Source of the DNA: an uncultured Alphaproteobacteria bacterium
GTDB lineage: Bacteria; Pseudomonadota; Alphaproteobacteria; Reyranellales; Reyranellaceae
Direction of reading: 5' to 3'
Assembly: GCA_903929895.1 (NCBI GenBank)
Contig: CAIYWM010000550.1
Coordinates: forward strand, 1 to 5,341
DNA length: 5,341 nucleotides
Shown here: piece after piece, positions 1 to 5,341 of the stretch
How the letters are laid out: every line of letters starts with the position of its first letter
Numbering within the stretch: position 1 is the first letter of the stretch
Translations under genes and position numbers: made by a program
The notes under the pieces: generated by a model
Seen by the model: only the letters and a program-made list of their open reading frames with translations
The model's database searches: none
What the model was told of the DNA's origin: nothing

Positions 1-231
1 CGTGAAGCCGATCTGGCCGCCGGCGCCGGCCTTGTTGACGACGGTGATCGTCTGGCCGAGGTCCTTCTCGGCGGCGGCCGCGAGGATGCGGGCGCCGACG
101 TCGGTGCTGCCGCCGGCGGGAAAGGCGACGACCAGCTGGACGGCGCGGCGCGGGTAGTTCTGCGCAAGGGCGGGGCTGGCCACGGCCGCGGCGGCCGTGG
201 CGGCGAGCAGGGTGCGGCGACGAATGATCAT
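1..231 (-). CDS. tctC: TctC/Bug-family tripartite tricarboxylate transporter substrate-binding protein, N-terminal part
   Basis: This is the N-terminal 77 residues of a periplasmic solute-binding protein; the rest (the family is about 320 aa) lies beyond the left edge. Residues 1-23 form a signal peptide: an arginine cluster RRRTLL at 4-9 (Tat-like but lacking the full consensus), an Ala-rich hydrophobic stretch, and a likely cleavage site ALA|Q after residue 23. The mature start has the family signature: NYPRRAVQLVVAFPAGGSTD (25-44) followed by ARIL, then LGQTITVVNKAGAGGQIG (58-75), the equivalent of the usual 'V.N.PGAGG.IG' block. In this family the protein binds a carboxylate with high affinity in the periplasm and delivers it to TctA/TctB. 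The start at 231 is supported by GGGAGG 5 nt upstream. It is the third gene after tctB and tctA, separated from tctA by 33 nt, so it is probably co-transcribed. The ligand cannot be inferred; Bug proteins bind many different organic acids. Confidence 0.93.
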   Translation of the reverse strand, partial: MIIRRRTLLAATAAAAVASPALAQNYPRRAVQLVVAFPAGGSTDVGARILAAAAEKDLGQTITVVNKAGAGGQIGFT

Positions 232-242
232 TTTATCCTCCC
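232..242 (-). promoter_or_regulatory. Ribosome binding site of tctC
   Basis: Read on the minus strand, GGGAGG (237-242) is followed by the 5-nt spacer ATAAA and ATG. It is the strongest Shine-Dalgarno in the transporter operon, much better than that of tctA. This fits the usual need for more binding protein than membrane subunit. Confidence 0.75.
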
Positions 243-264
243 TTTGTTTGACGACTGGAACGCG

Positions 265-1764
265 TTACTCGATGTCGCTCTCCCTGAGCGGCGCCAGCGA
301 GCGCGGCTTGAACAGCAGGAAGGCGATCACGATCACCGGAATCGCGAGCAGGGCGAGGGCAACCGGACGGTCGAGGAAGATGGCGAAGCTGCCGCCCGAG
401 ATCTCGAGCGTCGTTCGCAGCGATCTTTCCATCATCGGGCCCAGGATCAGCGCCAGGATCGCCGGCGCGATCGGGAAGTCGAGCTTGCGCAGCAGGTAGC
501 CCAAAATGCCGAAGCCCAGCATGACCCAGACGTCGAACAGGCTCTGCTTCAAGCCGTAGGCGCCGATCACGCAGAAGATCAGCACGCCCGCGCACATGTA
601 GCTGAACGGGATCTTCAGCAGCTTGGCCCACAGGCCGACCAGCGGCAGGTTGAGGATCAGCAGCAGCGCGTTGCCGACGAAGAAGCTGGCGATCACCGTC
701 CACACCAGCGCCGGCTGCTCCTTGAACAGGAAGGGCCCCGGGGTGATGCCGTTCACGATGAAGGCGCCCATTAGCACCGCGATGGTGGGCGAGCTGGGAA
801 TGCCGAGCGCCAGCAGCGGCACCATCGAGGCGTTGGCATAGGCGTTGTTGGCGGTCTCGGCCGAGGCCACGCCCTCGATCGCGCCCTTGCCGAAGCGCTC
901 CGGCGTCTTGGAAATGCGCTTCTCCAGCACATAGGCCATGAAGGTCGGCACGATGGCGCCGACGCCGGGGATGAGGCCCAGCACGAAACCCACGACGGTG
1001 CCGCGGCCGATCGCGCCCACCGACTGGCGGCATTCCGCTCTCGTCGGCATCCAGCTCTTGAGCTCGGCTTCGACCATGTGGGTCTGGCGCTTCTCGGCGG
1101 CGAGCAGCAGCTCGGCGACGCCGAACAGGCCCATGACGACGGGCACGAAGCCGATGCCGTCGTAGAGTTCCTCGACGCCGAAGGTGAAGCGTGGGGCGCC
1201 ACGCACCGGATCGACGCCGATCATCGCGAACAGCAGCCCGATCACGGTCATGAGCAGGGCCGCCATCATGTTGTTGCCGGCGAGGCCGACGACGAGGCAG
1301 AGGCCGGCGACCATGAGGGCGAAGAATTCCGCCGGCCCGAACTTCAGCGCCAGCGAGGCGAGCGGCATGGCGACGGCGACCAGCGCCACCGTGGCCAGCG
1401 TGCCGCCCACGAAGGAGCCGATGGCGGCGATGCCCAGTGCGGATCCGGCGCGGCCCTGCTTGGCCATCTGATGCCCGTCGATGCAGGTCACGACCGAGGC
1501 GGCTTCGCCCGGCACGTTGATCAGCACCGAGGTGATGGTGCCGCCGTACATCGCGCCGTAGTAGATGGCGCAGAGCATGATGATGGCGCCGGTGGCGTCG
1601 AGGCTGAAGGTGAGCGGAATCAGGATCGCCGTGCCCGCCGCCGGCCCGAGGCCGGGCAGCACCCCGATCAGCGTGCCCAGCATGCAGCCCACGAAGGCGT
1701 AGAGGAGATAGCCGGGCGTCAGCGCCGCCGCGAAGCCCTGGAGGAGGTGGCCGAGGGCTTCCAT
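265..1764 (-). CDS. tctA: TctA, large membrane subunit of tripartite tricarboxylate transporter
   Basis: This is a complete 499-aa integral inner-membrane protein, the normal TctA length, with about a dozen hydrophobic segments. It carries the translocation pathway and imports organic acids with the ion gradient, receiving substrate from TctC. Family motifs are all present: GVLPGLGP (34-41), YYGAMYGG (68-75), NVPGEAASVVTCIDGHQMAKQGRAG starting at 83, and in the second half GLIPGVGA (263-270), EGVASAETANNA (297-308) and LALGIPSSPTIAVLMGAF starting at 318. The pair G.LPGLGPAAG / G.IPGVGAIVP shows the internal duplication known for this family. An open frame extends upstream to 1893, but that region is the tctB gene in another frame; homology begins at MEALGHLLQGF, giving ATG at 1764. 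That ATG lies 4 nt after the tctB stop and has only a weak GGGAT (minus strand, 1773-1777) before it, so translational coupling to tctB is likely. No missing motif or frameshift is seen. The substrate is unknown. Confidence 0.96.
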   Translation of the reverse strand: MEALGHLLQGFAAALTPGYLLYAFVGCMLGTLIGVLPGLGPAAGTAILIPLTFSLDATGAIIMLCAIYYGAMYGGTITSVLINVPGEAASVVTCIDGHQMAKQGRAGSALGIAAIGSFVGGTLATVALVAVAMPLASLALKFGPAEFFALMVAGLCLVVGLAGNNMMAALLMTVIGLLFAMIGVDPVRGAPRFTFGVEELYDGIGFVPVVMGLFGVAELLLAAEKRQTHMVEAELKSWMPTRAECRQSVGAIGRGTVVGFVLGLIPGVGAIVPTFMAYVLEKRISKTPERFGKGAIEGVASAETANNAYANASMVPLLALGIPSSPTIAVLMGAFIVNGITPGPFLFKEQPALVWTVIASFFVGNALLLILNLPLVGLWAKLLKIPFSYMCAGVLIFCVIGAYGLKQSLFDVWVMLGFGILGYLLRKLDFPIAPAILALILGPMMERSLRTTLEISGGSFAIFLDRPVALALLAIPVIVIAFLLFKPRSLAPLRESDIE

Positions 1765-1768
1765 GGGG

Positions 1769-2242
1769 CTATATCCCGAACTGGCCGGTCGGCAGGAGAA
1801 CGTCCAGCCACGTGGTGAAGAGGTAATAGACGCCGAAGCTGCCGAGCACGGCGAAGACGGCGATGATCCACCAGCGACGCTCGCCCAGTGCAATCACGAG
1901 GGCGGCATTGAAGACCAGCATGGCGAGGCGGAAGCCCACGAACTCCATCGCGATGGTGACCGCCGCCAGCAGCCCCACGATGGCCAGGCAGCGCAAGGCG
2001 CCCCAGCCATGCGGCAGGATGCGAACCTCTTCGATCGACGCGTCCGTGGCCGGCCGCGGCTCGCGCCAGATCGACACGAGCAGGGCAAGCGAGAGGACGA
2101 TGCCGATCAGCGCCAGCCAGAACGGAAAGAAGCCCGGGCCGGGGCCCAGGCGGTCGGTCAGCGACAGCAACAATGATTGCCAGAGTGCGAACAGGCAAAA
2201 CGCCAGCATCGCACCCGTCGCGACAAGCCGTCCCTGGCGCAT
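1769..2242 (-). CDS. tctB: TctB, small membrane subunit of tripartite tricarboxylate transporter
   Basis: This is a complete 157-aa membrane protein and the first gene of the transporter operon. Hydrophobic segments lie at about 8-27, 40-58, 84-102, 104-118 and 123-145, consistent with the four- to five-helix TctB family. The diagnostic loop GPGFFPFWL (34-42) follows the first helix. A charged cytoplasmic or periplasmic loop (59-80, WREPRPATDASIEE) separates the two halves. The protein partners TctA; its exact role in transport is poorly defined in the family. ATG at 2242 was chosen because homology starts at MRQGRLVATGAML and GGGAGG lies 10 nt upstream. The frame stays open to 2419, but that extension overlaps the divergent SDR gene and looks unlike TctB. 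The stop (1769-1771) is 4 nt from the tctA start. Confidence 0.93.
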   Translation of the reverse strand: MRQGRLVATGAMLAFCLFALWQSLLLSLTDRLGPGPGFFPFWLALIGIVLSLALLVSIWREPRPATDASIEEVRILPHGWGALRCLAIVGLLAAVTIAMEFVGFRLAMLVFNAALVIALGERRWWIIAVFAVLGSFGVYYLFTTWLDVLLPTGQFGI

Positions 2243-2252
2243 GCCTGGCGGC

Positions 2253-2280
2253 CCTCCCTGTTTTCTTTTCTTGTTCTCGC
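2253..2280 (-). promoter_or_regulatory. tctB leader: A/G-rich tract and Shine-Dalgarno
   Basis: On the minus strand this reads as an almost pure purine, A-rich stretch (AAGAAAAGAAAA core at 2261-2272) ending in GGGAGG (2253-2258), 10 nt before the tctB ATG. In DNA this GC-rich the tract stands out and would make an unstructured leader. The SD spacing is slightly longer than optimal. Confidence 0.55.
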
Positions 2281-2284
2281 AGGC

Positions 2285-2312
2285 AGCATAGCCCCAAACA
2301 GGCCGGGTGCAA
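2285..2312 (-). promoter_or_regulatory. Possible sigma70-type promoter for tctBAC
   Basis: On the minus strand, TTGCAC (2307-2312) and TATGCT (2285-2290) are 16 nt apart, resembling -35 and -10 boxes (3/6 and 4/6 consensus matches). Transcription would start near 2278, giving a leader of about 35 nt that begins just before the A-rich tract. The position in the divergent gap is right, but a match this loose can arise by chance. Confidence 0.35.
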
Positions 2313-2325
2313 CACGCGACCCGCC

Positions 2326-2331
2326 AGGAGG
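2326..2331 (+). promoter_or_regulatory. Ribosome binding site of the SDR gene
   Basis: A perfect AGGAGG stands 6 nt before ATG at 2338. It decides the start: the frame is open upstream to 2173, but that extension overlaps tctB and lacks both an SD and SDR homology. Confidence 0.85.
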
Positions 2332-2337
2332 AAACGA

Positions 2338-3141
2338 ATGAACAGGCTTGACGGCAAAGTGGCATTTCTCTCCGGCGCCGCACGCGGCATCGGCGGCGAG
2401 GCGGCGAAACTGATGGCAAGCGTCGGCGCCAGTGTGGTGATCGGCGACGTGCTGGAAGAGCGTGGCCGGCAGACGGCGAAGGAGATCGAGGCCGCGGGCG
2501 GGCAGGCGCTCTTCGTGCCGCTCGACGTGACGCAGGAGGCGAGCTGGACGGCCGCCATCGACGCGACGGTGAAGAAGTTCGGCGGCCTCGACATCCTGGT
2601 GAACAATGCCGGTATCTTCGTCGGCAAGGGCGTCGAGGAGGCCTCGATGGACGAGTGGCACAAGCTCGTCGCGGTCAACCTGACCGGCGTGGTGCTCGGC
2701 ACGCGCATCGCACTGCCGCATCTCAAGGCGCGCGGCGCCACGAGCGCTCACGGCTCGGCGATCGTCAACCTCGCCTCGGTGGCGGGACTGGTCGGCTCGC
2801 AGCTCGATCCGCTCTATTCGCTGACCAAGGGCGGCGTCACGCTGTTTACCAAGTCGACGGCGCTCGAATTCGGCCGCAAGGGCTATCGCATCCGCGTGAA
2901 CTCGATCCATCCCGGTGTCATCGACACCGACATGGGCCAGCAGACCTTCACGATGAGGGCGCGCGCGCTGGGCACCAACGACACCGAGGCCACGCGCAAG
3001 ACGTCGCTCACCATGCATCCGATCGGCCGGCTGGGCGTCGCCGAGGACATCGCCAAGGGGATCGTGTTCCTGGCGTCGGACGATGCCGGTTTCATGACCG
3101 GCTCAGGCCTCGTCGTCGACGGCGGTTACACGGCGCAGTGA
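2338..3141 (+). CDS. Classical short-chain dehydrogenase/reductase (SDR), NAD(H)-type
   Basis: This is a complete 267-aa Rossmann-fold oxidoreductase, the usual length of a classical SDR. Visible motifs are the cofactor loop SGAARGIG (12-19, with Ser in place of the usual Thr), D37 at the end of the second strand (an acidic residue typical of NAD rather than NADP preference), D63 in PLDV, NNAG (89-92), the catalytic tetrad N114, S147, Y160 and K164 (YSLTK), and the IHPGVIDT segment (190-197) contacting nicotinamide. The C-terminus GSGLVVDGGYTAQ is standard. The family interconverts alcohols and ketones; the closest resemblance I recognise is to the cyclopentanol/hydroxysteroid dehydrogenase-like group (RLDGKVA start, FTKSTALEFGRKGYRIRVNSIHPGVIDTDM), but the substrate cannot be assigned. 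It is probably a cytoplasmic tetramer, as for the family. It diverges from tctB across 95 nt, suggesting possible co-regulation with the transporter, and converges on the next gene. Confidence 0.94.
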   Translation: MNRLDGKVAFLSGAARGIGGEAAKLMASVGASVVIGDVLEERGRQTAKEIEAAGGQALFVPLDVTQEASWTAAIDATVKKFGGLDILVNNAGIFVGKGVEEASMDEWHKLVAVNLTGVVLGTRIALPHLKARGATSAHGSAIVNLASVAGLVGSQLDPLYSLTKGGVTLFTKSTALEFGRKGYRIRVNSIHPGVIDTDMGQQTFTMRARALGTNDTEATRKTSLTMHPIGRLGVAEDIAKGIVFLASDDAGFMTGSGLVVDGGYTAQ

Positions 3142-3156
3142 TTCAGGGCCAGTAGC

Positions 3157-3615
3157 TCAGAAGATGCCGGCGGCGAGACCGGCCGCCATGGCGGCGCCCA
3201 GCTCCTCGCACTGGTCGACGAAGGCCGGTTGCCAGGGGCCCTTGCACAGCAGGGGCTCCTGCACCGCACGCCAGCGCAGGCCGGTCAGGATCGTCTCGAC
3301 GCCACGGCGCGTGCCGGTGCCGTCGCTGCCGGCCCGAATGTAGAGCGCGCAAGGCATGCCTTGTGTCTTCTCCAGGCAGGCATTGTAGCTGCGGTCGAAG
3401 AAGTCCTTCAGGGCGCCGCTCATGTAGCCCAGGTTCTCCGGCGTGCCGAGAATCACCGCCTGTGCAGCCAGCACGTCGTCGGGGCCGGCCTGCAACGGTG
3501 GGATCACCCGGACGTCGATTCCTGTTTCGCTGCGCGCGCCGCGTTCCACGGCATCGCGCAGGGAAAGGGTGTTCTCCGACGGGGCGTGCGCCACAATGAG
3601 CAGCCTTTTCGACAT
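3157..3615 (-). CDS. Small flavodoxin-fold protein (NAD(P)H/FMN-type flavoprotein)
   Basis: This is a complete 152-aa protein with a flavodoxin-like alternating pattern. It starts KRLLIVAHAPSENT (3-16), a first strand followed by an FMN phosphate-binding loop (HAPSENT, 10-16). The second FMN loop is AVILGTPENLGYMSGALKDFFDR (from 53), the TP.N.G..SG..K.F.D pattern of flavodoxin/FMN-reductase families, and a third candidate loop is IRAGSDGTG (93-101). It probably binds FMN and carries electrons or reduces a substrate; the partner is unknown. Three cysteines (80, 89, 124) have no recognisable metal-binding spacing, and C136 adds a fourth. ATG at 3615 is chosen because homology begins at MSKRLLIVAH; no Shine-Dalgarno precedes it (the upstream bases are ACCCCCTCC), so it may be poorly translated or use a leaderless message. 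It converges on the SDR gene with 15 nt between stops and diverges from the carboxylase gene. Confidence 0.85.
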   Translation of the reverse strand: MSKRLLIVAHAPSENTLSLRDAVERGARSETGIDVRVIPPLQAGPDDVLAAQAVILGTPENLGYMSGALKDFFDRSYNACLEKTQGMPCALYIRAGSDGTGTRRGVETILTGLRWRAVQEPLLCKGPWQPAFVDQCEELGAAMAAGLAAGIF

Positions 3616-3619
3616 GGAG

Positions 3620-3632
3620 GGGGTTCTACCCC
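3620..3632. promoter_or_regulatory. Small hairpin in the flavodoxin/carboxylase divergent gap
   Basis: GGGGT (3620-3624) and ACCCC (3628-3632) form a 5-bp perfect stem with loop TCT. On the plus strand it lies directly after a purine SD-like run (GGAG from 3616) and 8 nt before ATG at 3641; on the minus strand it is just before the flavodoxin start. It has no T-run, so it is not a terminator. A role in translation is inferred only. Confidence 0.4.
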
Positions 3633-3640
3633 ACGCTGAC

Positions 3641-5341
3641 ATGCTCAAGAAACTCCTGATCGCCAATCGCGGCGAGATCGCCATCCGCATCGCCCAGGCC
3701 GCCGCCGAGCTCGGCATCGCAACCGTGGGCATCCATTCGGAGGACGACGCGACCTCCCTGCACGTGCGGCGGGTCGATGAAGTCCGGCCACTCAAGGGGC
3801 GCGGCGCCGCGGCCTATCTCGACATCGCCGGTGTCATTGCGGCTGCCCGAGACGCGGGCTGCGACGCGGTGCATCCGGGCTATGGGTTCCTGTCGGAGAA
3901 CGCGGCCTTCGCGACGGCCTGCGCCGAGGCGGGGCTCGTCTTTGTCGGCCCCACGCCGGAGCAACTCGACCTGTTCGGCGACAAGGCGCGCGCCCGGGCG
4001 CATGCCGGCAAGAACGGCGCGCCGGTCCTGTCGGGCACCGACAGTGCGGTCGACGTGGCGGGCGTGAAGGCCTTCTTCGCCAAGCATCGCAAGGCCGGCA
4101 TCGTCATCAAGGCGATCGCGGGTGGCGGCGGGCGCGGCATGCGGATCGTCACGCAGGAGAACGAGATCGAAGAGGCCTTCACGCGCGCCTCGGCCGAAGC
4201 GCAGGCGGCCTTCGGCAACGGTGCCCTCTATGCCGAGCGGTTGATCGCCCGCGCGCGCCACATCGAGGTGCAGATCGTGGGTGACGGCCAGGGTGGCATC
4301 GCTTCGCTCGGCGAGCGCGAGTGTACGATCCAGCGCCGCAGCCAGAAGATCGTCGAACTGGCGCCCAGTCCGAACCTCGCCGAGGCGATGCGCGGCCAGA
4401 TCGTCGAGTCGGCCGTGAGGATGGCGAAGGCCGTGAACTATCGCAGCCTCGGCACGTTTGAATTCCTGGTCGACGATGCGGCGCCGGACTTCTTCTGCTT
4501 CATCGAGGCCAATCCGCGCCTGCAGGTCGAACACACCGTTACCGAGGAAGTGTGGGGCGTCGACCTGGTGAAGACGCAGTTGCGGCTGGCTGGCGGCGCG
4601 TCCCTCGACGAGACCGGCGTTCGGCAGGCCTCGCCGCGCGGTCATGCGATCCAGCTGCGGGTGAACATGGAGACGATGACGGCTGACGGCTCGGCCAAGC
4701 CGGGCGGCGGGACGCTCACGGCGTTCGAGCCGCCGTCGGGTCCGGGCGTGCGCGTCGACACCTATGGCTATGCGGGTTATCGCACCAATCCCAATTTCGA
4801 TTCGCTGCTGGCGAAGGTGATCGTGCATGCGCCGTCGCCCGATTTCGGCGACGCGCTGCAACGCGCCGAGCGCGCGCTTGCTGCTTTCCGTCTGGAAGGC
4901 GCGCCGTCGAACATCGCTTTCCTGCGGGCGCTGATCGCTCATCCCGATTTCCGCAGCGACAAGGTCCATACGCGCTTTGTCGATGAGCAGGCGGCGTCCC
5001 TGATCGAGACGGCGAGTAAGCTGAAAGCCGGCCTGTACTTCGAGGGTGCGGCGCCCGTGGCCGGGGGCGTGCGGCAGGCCGGTGCGCGTGTCGACAGCGT
5101 CGACCCGCTGGCCGTGCTGGCCTTCGGCAAGGTGAAAGCCGAGACGGCGCCGGCCGGCGTCGCGAGCGATGCGCCTGAAGGGACCGTCGCGGTGCCGGCG
5201 CCGATGCAGGGCACCATCGTCAGCCTTTCCGTCGCCGAGGGCGACGCGGTGGCGGCGGGCCAGGCGCTGCTGGTCATGGATGCGATGAAGATGCAGCACG
5301 AGATCCGTAGCCCGGCACGCGGCTACGTCCGGCGTATTGCC
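3641..5341 (+). CDS. Biotin-dependent acyl-CoA carboxylase: biotin carboxylase plus biotinyl domain, 3' end outside window
   Basis: The window holds 567 in-frame residues; no stop is reached. Residues 1-446 are a biotin carboxylase (ATP-grasp): N-domain LLIANRGEIAIRI (5-17), VHPGYGFLSEN (77-87), GDKARARA (113-120, K115), K157 and the Gly-rich ATP loop GGGGRGMR (161-168), RHIEVQIVGD (206-215), GERECTIQRRSQKIVE (224-239), E274, E289 and the catalytic EANPRLQVEHTVTE (289-302), then the C-domain GHAIQLRVN (334-342, R340) and FDSLLAKVIV (386-395). After a linker of about 65 residues comes a biotinyl/lipoyl domain, PAPMQGTIVSLSVAEGD (519 on), with the biotin-accepting lysine K550 in MDAMKM. The enzyme carboxylates biotin with ATP and bicarbonate for transfer to an acyl-CoA; the acyl substrate is decided by a carboxyltransferase not seen here. 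The BC-BCCP gap is too short for the BT domain of propionyl- or methylcrotonyl-CoA carboxylase alpha chains. It may be an AccA3-like alpha chain of about 590 aa, or a single-chain BC-BCCP-CT enzyme of about 1,100 aa, which I favour from the ETMTADGSAKPGGG...FEPPSGPGVRVDTYGYAGYRT region. ATG 3641 fits homology; an in-frame ATG at 3614 would add 9 residues. Confidence 0.92.
   Translation, partial: MLKKLLIANRGEIAIRIAQAAAELGIATVGIHSEDDATSLHVRRVDEVRPLKGRGAAAYLDIAGVIAAARDAGCDAVHPGYGFLSENAAFATACAEAGLVFVGPTPEQLDLFGDKARARAHAGKNGAPVLSGTDSAVDVAGVKAFFAKHRKAGIVIKAIAGGGGRGMRIVTQENEIEEAFTRASAEAQAAFGNGALYAERLIARARHIEVQIVGDGQGGIASLGERECTIQRRSQKIVELAPSPNLAEAMRGQIVESAVRMAKAVNYRSLGTFEFLVDDAAPDFFCFIEANPRLQVEHTVTEEVWGVDLVKTQLRLAGGASLDETGVRQASPRGHAIQLRVNMETMTADGSAKPGGGTLTAFEPPSGPGVRVDTYGYAGYRTNPNFDSLLAKVIVHAPSPDFGDALQRAERALAAFRLEGAPSNIAFLRALIAHPDFRSDKVHTRFVDEQAASLIETASKLKAGLYFEGAAPVAGGVRQAGARVDSVDPLAVLAFGKVKAETAPAGVASDAPEGTVAVPAPMQGTIVSLSVAEGDAVAAGQALLVMDAMKMQHEIRSPARGYVRRIA

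Larger units (their letters stand above)
2243..2337. other. Divergent intergenic region between tctB and the SDR gene
   Basis: This 95-nt gap is the only sizeable non-coding stretch. It holds the possible tctB promoter, the A/G-rich tctB leader, the SDR ribosome binding site, and an 8-bp perfect inverted repeat: CCTGGCGG at 2244-2251 and CCGCCAGG at 2321-2328, one copy beside each gene's start. No convincing plus-strand -35/-10 pair for the SDR gene was found. Confidence 0.6.

Noticed and set aside
1078..1818. A 246-codon plus-strand frame opposite tctA and the end of tctB
   Set aside because: Low-complexity Glu/Gly/His/Arg-rich translation lying entirely over conserved tctA motifs; a shadow frame.
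2271..2299. A plus-strand promoter for the SDR gene beginning TTGTTC at 2271
   Set aside because: No acceptable -10 box is found 16-18 nt downstream (CCAAAC/CCCAAA), so it is not supported.
1719..2741. A 340-codon minus-strand frame crossing tctB, the divergent gap and the SDR gene
   Set aside because: It overlaps two well-supported genes in other frames and spans the intergenic region; no family resemblance.
1894..3155. Other overlapping frames inside tctB and the SDR gene on both strands
   Set aside because: All are compositional shadows with Arg/Ala/His-rich translations and no SD or homology.
3160..3200. GC-rich inverted repeats (GCCGGC/GGCCGCC type) near the flavodoxin 3' end
   Set aside because: They lie inside the coding sequence, reflect Ala/Gly codons, and lack a following T-run, so they are not a terminator.
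3614..3640. ATG 3614 as the carboxylase start
   Set aside because: It has no Shine-Dalgarno and would add MEGVLPHAD before the conserved MLKKLLIANRGEIA start typical of the family. Kept as an alternative only.
3626..5299. A 557-codon open frame on the minus strand opposite the carboxylase gene
   Set aside because: Its translation is rich in Arg, His, Asp and Gly with no recognisable fold, while the plus strand encodes a clear biotin carboxylase. Long antisense frames are expected in GC-rich genes with strong third-position bias.

Overview
The window is gene-dense, GC-rich DNA (roughly two-thirds G+C) with complete or partial genes covering nearly all of it. The high GC, the Bug/TctC-type secreted protein with an arginine-rich signal peptide, the TctABC transporter and the SDR and carboxylase families fit a metabolically versatile soil or water proteobacterium, most likely an alphaproteobacterium of the Hyphomicrobiales/Rhodospirillales type. 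The species cannot be fixed from this sequence alone. There are no RNA genes, mobile elements, CRISPR arrays or broken genes.

Left half (1-2242, minus strand): a tripartite tricarboxylate transporter operon transcribed right to left as tctB (small membrane subunit), tctA (large 12-helix membrane subunit), tctC (periplasmic binding protein, running off the left edge). tctB and tctA are separated by 4 nt and tctA and tctC by 33 nt, so they probably form one transcript. A 95-nt divergent intergenic region (2243-2337) holds a plausible promoter for this operon and an unusual A/G-rich leader.

Middle (2338-3615): a plus-strand classical SDR oxidoreductase (267 aa), convergent with a small minus-strand flavodoxin-fold protein (152 aa). 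Their stop codons are 15 nt apart with no obvious terminator.

Right (3641-5341, plus strand): the first 567 residues of a biotin-dependent acyl-CoA carboxylase, with a complete biotin carboxylase region followed after a short linker by a biotinyl (BCCP) domain with its MDAMKM biotin site. The gene continues past the window and may carry a carboxyltransferase domain. The flavodoxin and carboxylase genes diverge from a 25-nt gap that holds a small hairpin and no room for two ordinary promoters.

A reasonable but unproven reading is a carboxylate-utilisation neighbourhood: TctABC imports an organic acid with the membrane gradient, and the SDR and the carboxylase act on the resulting alcohol/ketone and acyl-CoA intermediates. 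The substrate is not readable from the sequence. I did not find a clearly new biological system. The most unusual points are the flavodoxin/carboxylase start arrangement and the compact BC-BCCP architecture.
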